Shown here: piece after piece, positions 1 to 12,250 of the stretch | Numbering within the stretch: the stretch's first letter is position 1 | Layout: every line of letters starts with the position of its first letter | Assembly (NCBI GenBank): GCA_012295275.1 | Contig: CM022665.1 | Coordinates: forward strand, 3,474,167-3,538,166 | Source: Chrysomallon squamiferum | Taxonomy: Eukaryota > Mollusca > Gastropoda > Neomphalida > Peltospiridae | Reading direction: 5' to 3' | Length of the DNA stretch: 64,000 nt | Notes under the pieces: model-generated | Database searches by the model: none | The model's input: the letters and a program-made list of their open reading frames with translations, nothing else | Told to the model about the DNA's origin: nothing | Position numbers and translations under genes: made by a program

Positions 1-131
1 TACCACAAGCATTGATAAAGTAGGCTAGACCTAGAATACTAGGTTAACAGAAAATGTGTGTACCTTACTTTAATAGTGTGCATTCATTAATAACCTGTAT
101 GTTATGTACAATGCAAAATAGAAAGATGCTT

Positions 132-525
132 GTACTGCGAAGTAGATTTTCTTAGAATATGGCTGCATTGGAAGATAGCTTTTCTTAGAATAAGACTGCA
201 TTGGAAGATAGCTTTTCTTAGAATATGGTTGCATTGGAAGATAGCTTTTCTTAGAATAAGACTGCATTGCAAGATAGCTTTTCTTAGAATAAGACTGCAT
301 TGCAAGATAGCTTTTCTTAGAATAAGACTGCATTGCAAGATAGCTTTTCTTAGAATAAGACTGCATTGCAAGATAGCTTTTCTTAGCAGATGGTTGTATT
401 GCGAGATAGCTTTTCCTAATTAGTGGCTTTATTGCAAAACAGCTATTTGTTTAAGCAGGTTGGTTATAGTGCAAAATAGCTTTTCTTAGCAGGTGGTTAT
501 ACTGCAAGACTGTTTTTATTTTGTA
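132..525. repeat. 33-bp minisatellite
   Basis: About eight well-kept copies, decaying at the right, of a 33-bp unit containing TAGCTTTTCTTAGAATA. Units differ mainly at ATTGGAAG/ATTGCAAG and AATATGG/AATAAGACT. The unit is a multiple of three, so frames stay open in several readings and give repetitive 11-residue peptides; these are not evidence of a gene. Confidence 0.9.
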
Positions 526-2109
526 GATGGTTGTAAGTCAAGTTATTCATATGACTGTCAGTTCAATCTCAGAAGAATACTGAGCTAGAGACTATATATC
601 AGTGCTAATTCATATACAGTCACAGTAGTGCCATATTTAGTTACAGACAAAAATTGTTTTTAAATCTTCAACAGTAGACTGATTATGAACCTAACAGAAA
701 AAATAGTGTCATGTCTAGTGCAGAAGAGTAAGTTCACCATCAGAACTGTAATCGGCTTTAGACCACACATTTTAGAAATTTAATCTTGTGTTGTATTTTC
801 ATTTTATAAAAGAGAATATTATGACATTTATCCGCATAATCTTATTCTCAGGACGTTGTTTTGCTGAAAATGAACATGAATGGTATGACAAAATGGGCTA
901 TGAAAAACAGCATGGGCAAGTTAGGTTGTGGTTAAATCTTAAACTGAGAAATGAACAGCTTGTGGTTAAAAGGTTAAACCAAATATAAACCTCTGTCATA
1001 AAGGCATTTATTTAAAAAAATTGTAACTGTGTATTGTAATAAGTGTGTGAAATATCAGATTAAAGCCTGGATAAACAATTCAGCTAGCCACAGTATCTTG
1101 ATTAGATCTCTTCTTAGTAACTTGCTGTATTAAATGTTATATCTGTGCACGTATTGTGTGAATGTATTGTGTTTATATATTGTTCATCTATGAGTGAGTG
1201 TGTCTATGATCACGTGTGTGCGTGTGCAAGTGCATGTGCATGTGCATGTGCATGTCTAAATTGTTAATCATGACAACAGTTTTAATTATTTGCAAAGAAA
1301 GCTTATTAGTAAGAAATAAAACGATCACTTGCCAGTTTCTGGGCTGTCTATTCCTAGCAATTACTGTTTCTCTTACAACTGTGACTTGGTAAGCAGTAAA
1401 CCTAAGATGTAGGTTTAACTGCTGTGAAGCAATCAAATTAGCTGAAAATATCAGATGATGATGATTACTTCAATGATGTGGGTGGAAATACGATTTGCAG
1501 TTATTTTTAATAGGTTAGAAAGAAAAAAAGGAGGAGGTAATAGTGTTTTTATATCTTTAATTAAATCAGTTCACAACTACTTTTAATTAATTTAAATTAA
1601 AAAAATTATAAATAATGTAACAACAGTATCAGATTAAAGAGAATTTTTATGTTGTTTTCTTTCTTCTTCTTTTTTTTTTTTTGTTTTTTTTTTTGTTTTG
1701 TTTGTTCTGTTTTTTAAATTAAATGTGTGGGTTCAGTTCAGATTTCTTATCTCTCAATGGCTTCTATCATCATCATTGTCATCATCATTATATTATTATT
1801 ATTGTATTTTTGTTTAATGTGTACAAGCAAATACAAACAAACACACCCCCAGTGTATACACATTCACTATTTATATACATCACATTTATTTGCTTTCTCA
1901 CCTACAAATACTCATCTAACCACCCACCCAGTTTCTCGTACATGTATCTGACATTTTGAAGAAGTGTACTGTAAACAATAAGTCTACAGTTCATGAGTAC
2001 CTAAATGTTTATGTTAATATTTAAAAGAAATGTTAACATAGATCAATAATTGTCAAATTATAAATTATAATTATGAATCTTCCACATTTGTAACTTATGT
2101 TTGGATTGC

Positions 2110-2151
<42 letters not shown>

Positions 2152-3381
2152 TAATTAATTTAAACAGCTAATTAATTTGTTAAATGGTCAGATACTCATG
2201 TCAAATTAAAAAACAAGATAAGAAAGAAAATATAAGTAAAAAAAAAAAAAGAAAAAAAAAGACAAGACGTACTTGGATATTTTATTAAATCACAATTTAT
2301 TTTTGACAGTTCGTGATAATGACAAGTCACCATCTATTACCTAAGTAGCTCTGTCTCTTTATTTATAAATTAATTTTATTTTTTGTTTCTCAGTACCTCA
2401 AGTTTCCAATCAGTTTGGCAGAGGAATGATTTTAACACCAACATAAAAAGTGTAATAGCATGTCTGGCCAATGTGTCACTTGTTAATCAATGTATAATAA
2501 TAATAAAAAGGTTTATGTTTAACATTTAAAATTTATTGGTGTACAACAGCAAAATCTTTAAAATCAACTGTTTACTTTACATTACGTTTTTATCTTTGAT
2601 CATTGTAAGTGCTTAAATATACCAATACAATAAAAGTAACAGTTAACTTAGTGATCAGTATAACGTGATGACAAAGAGAAAATTTCAAATGGCATTTGAC
2701 AGTTTTTCAGAATATGACACATGTGGGCAGATATTTTCATAAAAAGTTAATAACCTTAGCTGTATGCAGTGATAGAGAATAATAATAATGAAACCAGACT
2801 TCTAAAATACTAGCAACCAGAACTGGACTTCTAAACAAAATCTAATAACAATAAAATATCTGTGTCATCAGCATTATACCATCTAGTCACTCAACCCACA
2901 TTTCACATCCAAAAAACTTACTTTTCCCCATCCCTAATGACAAACAGGTGAGGGGAAAAAAAAAAAAAAAAAAAAAAAAAATAAAAGAAGGATGATACAG
3001 AAAAGAACCAGTTTTATTCATCGATCACCTGCAACAAGTAAAGAACAAAGTTCATCTCTGGAAGTTTGACCATGACATAGAGAATTAAGCTTTCTGTTTG
3101 TGACCACAGCCACAAATACCACATGTGTGTGTACACACATCTACTGCTGTAACAAAGTCAGGAGTGGGCTGGTGTGACCTAGAACACACAGCAGACAAAA
3201 TGCGTAGTAGAATTTGAACTTGTGCATGCCTCGGTGAATACTGCGATCTGTTTGTGAATGGTGAGCTGCACTTTGTGACTCGAGATAAAAAACCCACAAA
3301 TTTCCTGGGGCACACTCAACTTTTCAGAAATATGGAAACTTGTACAAATCTACATTATGTGTATAAACACATGTACGTTCT

Positions 3382-3442
<61 letters not shown>

Positions 3443-3886
3443 CAGTGTGTACCAAGGCCTCTGACAGATATGATGCACACACACATAAAAACAAGCAATT
3501 TGTGTGATTAATTAACAATCAATCTGTTACGCATTTCCCAGGTAAACAGATTTGATAAGTATACATTGTATGTAGATAAATCATACATGTCGGGCCAGGT
3601 TCTGACAAGAAGTTATGAACAACAAGGTCAATCCTAAATTTCCTTTCAGTTACATCAGTGTATTAGTCAACAACATGTCTGAATATAAACAATAATAATA
3701 ATGATAATCAAAAAGCAACAAATTGTTTGAAGTTGTGGGATTTGGGGTGTTTTAAAAAAAAAAAAAAAAAAATCTGCTGATGGATTATATTATTCATCCT
3801 TGTTTTTCTTCTTTTGTTCTCGTTTTCTGATCTGATGATAATGAACTTTTTATTATCATCTTATATATTTATTTTTCATTACTCCC

Positions 3887-3933
<47 letters not shown>

Positions 3934-3997
3934 TTTTTTTTTTTTTTTTGTCCTGTCTGCATTTATTTATTCATCTGGTTTTTCATTTTGTTTTTAT

Positions 3998-4030
<33 letters not shown>

Positions 4031-4740
4031 CATGTTTTTATTCTTTTCTTTATCCATTCATTCATTTAGTTAGCTAATTAGGTTTTGGGGGTTTTTTTTT
4101 TTTTGTCTCTCACTTTTATTGCTTTACATTTCTTTATTTCAATATGTGTTCATTTGGAAGTAATCTAACTTTGCATGCAACAGTAAAACAAAGATACTGA
4201 ATTGATCTTTACCAACTGGTCTTTCAGTGTGACAATAAACAGATCTTGTGCTGAAGTAAATATTCAAGATGTTCTAAATTTTAAACCAGTCCACTCCAAC
4301 CCTTCATGTAATTTAATAACACGCTTAGCAATGCACCATATGTTGATGATGATTCTTGTTAAATATAACCAAAGCGTATGTACTTTAAAGAAATGTTTAT
4401 TTGATTCATGTTGTTAGAGTTAGCACTGCAAGTGAGGACTTTCAAAATAACCTCATCTGAAAAAAGAACTTCAGTACTCACTCTTAAATTAGGAAGTTTA
4501 ATTTTCGGATTTGTTCTATTTTAATGATGATGGCACTGTTATTTGTACCTTACATAAACACAAAGGTTCACACTGGCTGGCAATGTTACAGTAAATCAGT
4601 GTTGCCTCTAAGAACAAATTACACAGTGTTGGCATAATCTCACTTTTTAATGGCTTACAGAATGTCTACATTTAATCTGTTGTTGATGTGAAATGGGACG
4701 AAAACCAAGATTCATGTCTAAATAGGCAATAGTTCAATAC
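526..4740. other. AT-rich noncoding DNA with microsatellites
   Basis: Holds (TTA)n at 2110-2150, poly-A at about 2957-2982, (TA)n at 3390-3439, (TTTA)n at 3888-3935 and long poly-T. A more complex segment at 3000-3330 has no gene I can name. One weak terminal-exon look-alike (acceptor TTATTCTCAG, open 852-988) is noted among the rejected items. Confidence 0.6.
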
Positions 4741-4975
4741 TTAGTGAGCAAACCTAGCATGTTACATTGAAGAAACTAAGGCATGATATGCTACAAAATC
4801 AACTGTTAGCATGCAAAGCAAAGGTATGATATGTTGTAGAATCAACTGTTAGTGTATAATCCTAAGGTATGTTATCTTGCAAGAAGGTAGGGTTGATGTG
4901 TAAACCTAAGATGTGTTATGTTGCAGAAGCTACATTTAGTGAACAAGCCTAAAGCATGTTATGTTTCAGTGTTTT
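4741..4975. repeat. Degenerate tandem repeat, unit about 45-50 bp
   Basis: Four to five diverged copies of a unit with CCTAAGG(C)ATGTTATGTTGCAGAA and CAACTGTTAG variants, for example near 4770, 4825, 4865, 4905 and 4950. Spacing varies through small indels. No coding role is apparent, although a 152-codon open frame begins inside it. Confidence 0.65.
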
Positions 4976-5987
4976 TCTCTGTGGTTTTTATGCTATTTCC
5001 TGTTCTAGTCTTGTCTCCAACAAACAACTGGTTTGCTAAAGTCAGTGAGCTGATAAAGATTACAATATTCAGTGCATGTTTTCTTTGTCACATATTACAT
5101 AAAAACCTTGTGCCTGATTCCACAATAAAATGTTTCAAGGTATTGTTAAACAGCATGCATCATTGTTATCTAGTTAAAATTATAAATACAATTTTAGTGA
5201 CAGAAAAATCATCAAATTCAGATCTACATTTAACTACAAATGTGTTAAAGAAGCAAAACAAATCCAAAAATAAAAATAAAACAGTTTTAAACCATATCCA
5301 TTGTATCATCATGGTTATTATTCTTTGTATTCACTTCCAAGCCAAACTCTTTATCCTTGGCACACAATCCAGATAACTGGAATTTCATCCAACATCTTAT
5401 TAGAGAGAAAAACCAGAATGTTTTCTAATAAGTCTTCTTCGTTAGATGAACAAAACAAAACAAAAAATAGAGAATTGAGGTCAAGGTGACCGGTGTGTAT
5501 TCCAGTGACTGACTAAGGTGAACCAGGAAGCAGTATAATTAGAAGTAATCAAAACACATCTGTGTAGAAAAGAAAATAAAACCTTAAAGATATAAACAGA
5601 TAATGTTGTTTCTTCACAAGTAATTATCTTCTCTTTGTCACAGAAACGATAAACTCGTGTTCATTTTATTTTATATATATATATATATATATAAACTAAA
5701 ATGAACACGAGTATAAAGGCAAATATAAAACTTTTTTTTTTTTTTTGTAGGTTATTATTATTATTTATTAATGTACACACACACACACACACATTATTAT
5801 TATTATTATTATTATTAGAAAGGAAGACAGTTTATTTGAAAAAAACACAATTTTAAAATTTTATTTCAGAAAAAATTGATAGATGGATGGATGGATGGAA
5901 GGAGAAATGGATGAATTACAGATAATCTTCAATTTGAATAAATATATATATTACATTTTCTCCTTTTATTTTTCGCTTCTTAAATAA

Positions 5988-6041
<54 letters not shown>

Positions 6042-7369
6042 TGAAAAACAGAAAAGCAGATTTTAAAAATTTTAATGGGAACTAATATATTCACCACCAT
6101 TAACATCCGTTTCACATTTTGTTTCATTCTGCTGCCTACCTTCGGAATTATGGAAATCTTTTGTGTTGGAACTTAAATTCAGTGAACTTAACATTCGTGC
6201 TGTGAGAATACACAGTACAGCATTACATATGTTTTTCACCAAGTAACCTCACAAGATGTTAATCACACAACAGTTTATTATGTTCACTTCAAAAGGTTCT
6301 TCTTGTACGTGTGTGTTCATGCCCCTGGGACACAAACTAAGATTAATTTCCAAGTCAGTGCAAACTGTCAAGTCTGGGCGATGACCACAAAGTGAAACGA
6401 AAACAAGGAAACTGCAGTACAATAAAACAAATACAATAAAATAAATTAACACTGCAGAGTCGGTTATTCAATTTAATGGGCACATTTACTTTTATTATGT
6501 TTGTGTTTTTTATTTAGCTAGACAGACAGACACAGACAGACCGAGATACAGACAGATACGTACTGCTTTTAACCAACCAGATCTTTCTGTAATATATGTT
6601 GGATTTTCTTCTTTCTTTTTTTTTGGTGGGATGGGAATGGGGTTGGTTTTGGGTTCTTTTTTTGGCCCTTTAATTTAATTTGTTTTTGTTTTTTTGAGTT
6701 GTTGTTTTAATTGAAACTTAGTTTAACACAAAATTTAATAATACGTTATAGATCTACATTTAATTAAATACAAGAATTAATAAACAAAAATCATGCAAGG
6801 AAGACAAGATACAATTTGGAACAATAAATAGCTTCTAATTGTATTCATTAAGTTAAAAGCAAATCTCAGAGTTTCTTAACACGATAACATGCCTTACATC
6901 ATTAGCTATTTTCAATACTTGGTATGTATGACAAACACATTATTTAAAAGTGTTCTTATATATATATATATATTTCAACAATTTATACTGGCAATAACAA
7001 ATCTAAACTTATTGTCTGCCAGAAATTTATATGGATACTAAAGATACACATTTTTAAATGACAATTTAATACAACCTTCTTTAGCCACAATAATTCATGA
7101 TAAAATGAATACAAATGAATACATTATAAAATTTCACCAATAACCACAAATATGTGGGACATTTTAATGACACATTTACCTTCCCCACCCCTTTAATGCT
7201 ATTGTCACAGCCAAGTAAACCAGGCTACTGGCAAGGATGACTGAATATAATCACTGAAGCAAGTAAAAAATGAAGCTTTGGTGACAGCTACGCATTTGGA
7301 ATCAAACAGTGAATGTGACAGTGGTTTGTCTTTTTTATGATGCAGGACCTCACCTTGTATTGTTAGCAG
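4976..7369. other. AT-rich noncoding DNA
   Basis: Contains (ATT)n around 5750-5818, (CA)n at 5774-5793 and (AAT)n at 5990-6041. A 152-codon open frame at 4918-5376 has no domain or homology I recognise and uses AT-rich composition. No convincing exon. Confidence 0.55.
5653..5712. repeat. Perfect 16-bp inverted repeat around a (TA)n core
   Basis: Arms ACTCGTGTTCATTTTA (5653-5668) and TAAAATGAACACGAGT (5697-5712) are exact reverse complements. The 28-nt centre is mostly alternating TA and can itself fold, so the whole 60 bp is nearly one palindrome. It could be a MITE-like remnant or cruciform-prone site. Confidence 0.85.
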
Positions 7370-7895
7370 CCATAATAAAAGTATTCATCACAAGTCAGGG
7401 TGGTTAGCTTAGCATGTGCACAGTGATACAGCAACTATACAGGGCATTTTCATCTATCGTTGCATGTCAAACAACCATCATAAAAGGTATTCATGTTGTG
7501 ATGCTACATACAAAATTCACTCTATTCATCTCTCTTTCAACACACATCCACTCTTTCTCTCTTTCTCACTCTCATACATTTAATGATGAATGTACTATTA
7601 AGGGCATTTTTTCGTCTGGTTCTGTGACAAGTTAGAGACATGTATGTCATACAAAATATCAATAATAACAGACATTCGTAACTAGAAGTATACGAAACAT
7701 GTTTACATTTAGTGAGATGGCAATTATCGTTATTGTCAAGTCATAGCACCTAACCTGTTGCATGCCAAATATCCATAATAAAGGGTATCCATCATAAACA
7801 GTGCATTAAACTTATTACAAAAGAGTAACAGAGTGATACAGCAATATTAAGGTGTTTTCTTACTCTGTGACACGTCAAACAAACCTATTGCATAT
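7370..7895. repeat. Diverged duplicated modules
   Basis: Similar strings recur: AGTGATACAGCAA at 7422 and again near 7831, each followed by GTCAAAC after about 40 bp; CATAATAAAAG/CATAAAAGG/CATAATAAAGGG plus TATTCAT/TATCCAT near 7373, 7480 and 7770; and AAGGGCATTTT. The modules are old and interrupted by microsatellite-like CTCTTTC sequence. Confidence 0.5.
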
Positions 7896-9967
7896 GAAGC
7901 AATAATGAACACACTGCCCAATGGTGGAGATCATCTGCCCGCCCAAATTCAGGCAAAGCAGATGGGAAAACGTAGGCAAAGCAAGGAGAAATTGATTTTT
8001 ATCTGTGTAAAATTGCAGAGCAAATCAAACCATCTGCCCCCTTTAATCAAAGAGATCCACACACCCGTGGAAACAACTGTGGTAAAACTGTTCACTTATA
8101 ACTGGCATGATATCTCTTCTTATACGTATGTTATTACCATTGAAAAGGACTTCACTCTACTCTGAAGGAATATGATGTCACATTTTTATAGAATGCTCTG
8201 GTTTTGGTTGGAACAATTCGGCAAATTTTCACAACTTCAGACTGGAAGTAATTTTAATGAAAATAATTTTTAGCTTTGGTAATTTTATTAAATTTCAACA
8301 AATTAATGTCTGCAGTGTTTATTAAAGATATCATTGTGTATAATATATTTTAATATTTTAGCTTTTAGAAAATGTCAGTGATTACTTTTTTTCTTTTCTT
8401 TCTCATAAAGGATAGATGCATCATTATGAGGTCAATCCACTGTAGGTTGTAACACATATACAGTAACATACAAACTATTTAGGGGGAAATTTCTATTTGT
8501 ATAAAACTATGCCTAACTGTAACTGACTGAGTCATAACATCAGGATACTTAAATTATAAAACTAGTTACTGTGATTACAATATCTTGTTTCATTCTGAAA
8601 TGTGTCAGGCAAGAATTATGTCCTTTTGTGCTTCTGTTCACTTAACAAGAAGTTAATTTTAAACTGCAACAAATGAACATGCTTCAAATGTTTCCGATTT
8701 CAGTGGGTACAACAAGATTTATGTGATGCCTACCATCAAAATAACTACAACTCAGTATATAATCAATTAGTAACATTACGATGAGATGCAAAGATAAATA
8801 TTTATCACCAAGTCACCTGATTCAGTTCATCCAAAGAATCTTACTTACTTCTGTGTTATTTCACTGATTATTTAGATACTCATCTTAACACTAACGATAT
8901 ATTTTATCATTTACAAGTAAATCCAACCTTCTAAGCTGTCCTTACTTGAAATTAATTAATTATGATGGATTTTCTGTCTTTTTTTCTTCTTCTTTTTTTA
9001 TTTTTAATTGTTGCTGTTTTCATTCTTTTGCTTTGTATTATGCTATTTGCTTTATTTTATTTTGAGTGGGGTTTTTTTCAAGTTTTGCTTCCATAAACTT
9101 TTCCAAAAATGCAACTGAACTGTTTCAAAGACGTTTCAGAAACGTATTTCAAAAACATTTCATTTCAATTTTATGGTGGATGAATATATTTTCACAAACA
9201 TTTACTTTTGTATTTGTATTAAAACTGAACGCATACAAATTTCATCTCAACAAAAATCTGTGTAACATAACGATACGGGATGGGTATGTCTAGCTTCCTT
9301 TGTGGTTGCGACTCATCACTTTGTGATCAACCACAATTTGGTCTGTTACCAAGATGAACGTGTTCTTCTTATTCCCAGCCACTGTGGTTTGCTATTCCAT
9401 ATGCATATATATACTCGAATGTATCAACGGGATGGTCATGTGACTAACGGTCACAAGGTCTAAGAAATTTTTGACCAATCAAACGGTAAGATGTGTTAGA
9501 ATACCATCAGCCACTCCTAAATACCAAAGCAGAACAATACTTTCAAAACTTTTTTTTTTTTCAGTTTGTATATTGTTCCTGAATTTATGTATGCTAGGAG
9601 AAAGGGGGAGGTCTCTCTTTTTAAAAAAAACAACAACAACAACATAAATACATTTTCAATGCCAGACAGAGATAGCGATTTGGCGGTCAAACGAAGCTGA
9701 AGAAATGCGGCTGAAAAAGCTCTCATGAGAGAGAAAAAAACAGGAAAACCACAAAAATGTAGAGAGCCACAGTTAACACCAGGAGACTTAAGATGTTCGG
9801 TATATACTAAAAACAAAGAAATAGGTATTCATCAAAGAGACACGCTTGCTTCCTTGACAAGTTTGGGATATATAATCGTTTTTTTTTTTTTCCTTTGTCA
9901 TTCTTAAAAAAGCAAAATTAGGTTATGGACTTTTGAATTTGAAAGCTCAGAAGGTTGGTGTTACTGC

Positions 9968-9999
<32 letters not shown>

Positions 10000-11939
10000 A
10001 TAAAATTAGTGATTTTCTTTTTTCTTTTACTTGAATTTTGTTTCTTTGTTTCTTTCTTTATTTATTTATTTTCTGGAAAAAACTAGTATGGTTATATATT
10101 ACTTACTTTAACTCCTTTCGTTTGTTTTAGCTGTTTCTGTTTGATGAGCTATCTTTATGGTTTATTAAATTTAATTTAATTCTGCGAAAACAAAAGTCTC
10201 TCTGCTTATAAAAAAACATTTTTGCTCACTGAATTCCATTTTCTGTTGAACAGGAAAAGTATTACATTAATGTACCTTTAATGATCTAACAGTGTATGCA
10301 ACTTTGTAAAAAAAAAATAAAACAATAAAAAAATAAAAATTTACAAAAAAATTTAAAAACGCTGCTTTATTTGCAAAGAAATTTCATCTTTAGCCAGATT
10401 TGTTTTTTGTTTTATTTACGAGGATCAGAGAGCAGAGTACAATGAGTCATAACCAACATGGTGTGGTAATCCAGTGCCAATCCTTATCAGTTTGTGTTAA
10501 CAACAAATTTTAAGACTGCATGTGGATCCTGTATACAAGAAAATATGGAAAATCAAGGTAGGTGTTTTGGTTTTTTTTATTTACGTACTTGTATTTTTTA
10601 AATCATTATTAATCAGTATTTATTTATGCAGTCTGCATACATATGCGCATATACAAAAAAATTAATGCCAGCTGCAAAATGTTTTTTCTTTTGATGTACA
10701 ATTCATGTTATTAATAACTATTTTGTATTTCTAACATTTGTATAAAAAAAAATATGCATTTGTAAAAATGAATGGTAATTGCCATGTTAACTTTGACTGT
10801 TTCATTTTAAGCGTATTTTGTTAATTTCAACCATATTTCAGTATTCTGCATTTCTTACATATGATGATATCTGCATATAAAAAAACATATATTAACTATA
10901 TAAATTTTCATTCTGTACAGAGAAAATAAAAATAAAATTATTTACTGTTCACTCAGGTTTTAATGTATACCTGCTTACCTTTCTAATACATTTACAACTA
11001 ATTACCATGAACTTAAACAATACCATTTTGTTAAAACCTGTCCTTTCTCAATTTTCATGGTTTCAGTTACTGACATTTGTATTGTTTCTGTTTTGTTATT
11101 ATTTTAAAACTTTTCAAGAGGCACAGACTTCACACATATACACACACACACACATAATTATGATAATTTGCTATATCACAACAAATGCATAAGCTATGCT
11201 GTACGTAACGTGATATAACTGAAAAATGCTTACCAAATGAAGGAAATAAGTCATAATGGTTTTATCCACTAATTTATTTTTGTCTGACAAGGAAACACTT
11301 TGATCTATGACTCCACTGCTGACATAATTATAGTTTGTAAGCCAGAATAAGACAATGTCATTGTGCCATCATGCAAAAGCGTGTTAACGATTAAAATAAC
11401 ATCAACTGATATAACATCATAAAATCTTCCTTGACTGGTTTGAATTATCTGTTTATTTATGTATGAACAGAAACCTCTCTTCCCCCAATCATTAAATTTA
11501 ATAAATAAATGAAAAATAAATAAATTTAATAGATATAATTACAACTAAGGTCTACCTCTCTATTAAAAACCTGTATCCAAGATGTCTAGTTAATTTTTCT
11601 CCTTTTCAGTAAAATGAAATTTCTATTTTCTAAGGTCATTTTGGTTCCATAAATATATTTATAAATACAACAGACAGAGAGAAAGACAAGGCAGAGATAG
11701 ACATATATATACACACACACACAGATAAATTAAATTCTGAGACAAATAAAACAGATAAATGCAAAAATTGAACAATCAATATCTGAAATAGGTGTTATTC
11801 CATTTTGTAACTGAAATATAATTTAATTTTTTTTTTTAAATCTGTATATTCTAGACCTTATCAGATAATATTACTTTACATTTATTTATGCAGCACTAAA
11901 AAAAAAAAAAAATAATAAAAAATAAAAAATTAAATATTT
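7896..11939. other. Noncoding DNA with a RUNX-site cluster
   Basis: Apart from the RUNX cluster at 9301-9390 I see AT-rich unique DNA, (ATT)n at 9971-9998 and a more complex 10410-10560 segment ending in ATGGAAAATCAAG|GTAGGT. An 86-codon frame at 7905-8165 has balanced composition but no recognised family. Confidence 0.5.
9295..9395. promoter_or_regulatory. Cluster of three RUNX consensus sites
   Basis: TGTGGTTG (9301-9308), AACCACAA (9329-9336) and TGTGGTTT (9383-9390) fall within 90 bp of non-repetitive DNA in an otherwise AT-rich region. All three fit the full 7-base consensus TGTGGTT on one strand or the other. A RUNX-responsive element near a RUNX gene is plausible; the target is unknown. 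Confidence 0.45.
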
Positions 11940-12250
11940 TTCCCATAACCCGCAGTCATCAAGACAATCTCTGGAGATTTTGTGTGAATTTTAGGTCATT
12001 CTCTGACATTTTCAAGTGAAACTGAACAAAGTGTTGCAATCAGCCTGTGTATCAGTCGCCCACACCGGCAATATAATGCGACTAATTACAATATGTGCTG
12101 ATGTGACCCCTGTCCCCATCCACGATAACCAAATTATTGATGGGGACAGGTGGCAAATACATGAGCAAGTGCAGACGGGGGAAAGGGACTTATGAATTAT
12201 GATTAAGATGACAAAAAAGCAATTTCACAGGCCAGTGATTGACAAACTGA
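11940..12250. promoter_or_regulatory. Complex noncoding block containing a hairpin
   Basis: About 300 bp with no microsatellite and higher GC than the flanks. It contains the 70-nt inverted-repeat structure at 12097-12166. It also has CAATCAGCC and GTCGCCCACACC. The texture is that of conserved regulatory DNA or a small RNA locus; no long open frame explains it. Confidence 0.4.
12097..12166. repeat. 70-nt hairpin with a perfect 12-bp GC-rich stem
   Basis: Arms CCTGTCCCCATC (12109-12120) and GATGGGGACAGG (12139-12150) are exact reverse complements around an 18-nt loop. Beyond an asymmetric internal loop, GCTGATGT (12097-12104) pairs with ACATGAGC (12159-12166) at 7 of 8 positions. The shape recalls a small-RNA precursor, but the uninterrupted stem is short for Dicer. 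I do not recognise a known miRNA. Confidence 0.6.

Noticed and set aside
70-423. Repetitive 98-codon frames with SYSKKSYLAMQ units
   Set aside because: Produced by the 33-bp minisatellite in several frames and strands; no promoter, splice or family support.
852-988. Open + strand segment after an acceptor-like TTATTCTCAG
   Set aside because: Protein-like (AENEHEWYDKMGYEKQHGQ) but no upstream exon or recognised match; too short to trust.
3085-3315. Possible tRNA-derived SINE
   Set aside because: GAATTTGAACTTG is only loosely B-box-like and no A box or poly-A tail at the right distance was found.
4918-5376. 152-codon + strand frame
   Set aside because: Longest non-repeat frame apart from RUNX, but it begins inside a tandem repeat, has AT-driven composition and no recognised domain.
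7905-8165. 86-codon + strand frame
   Set aside because: Balanced composition but no family, no splice signals and only chance-level length for the window.
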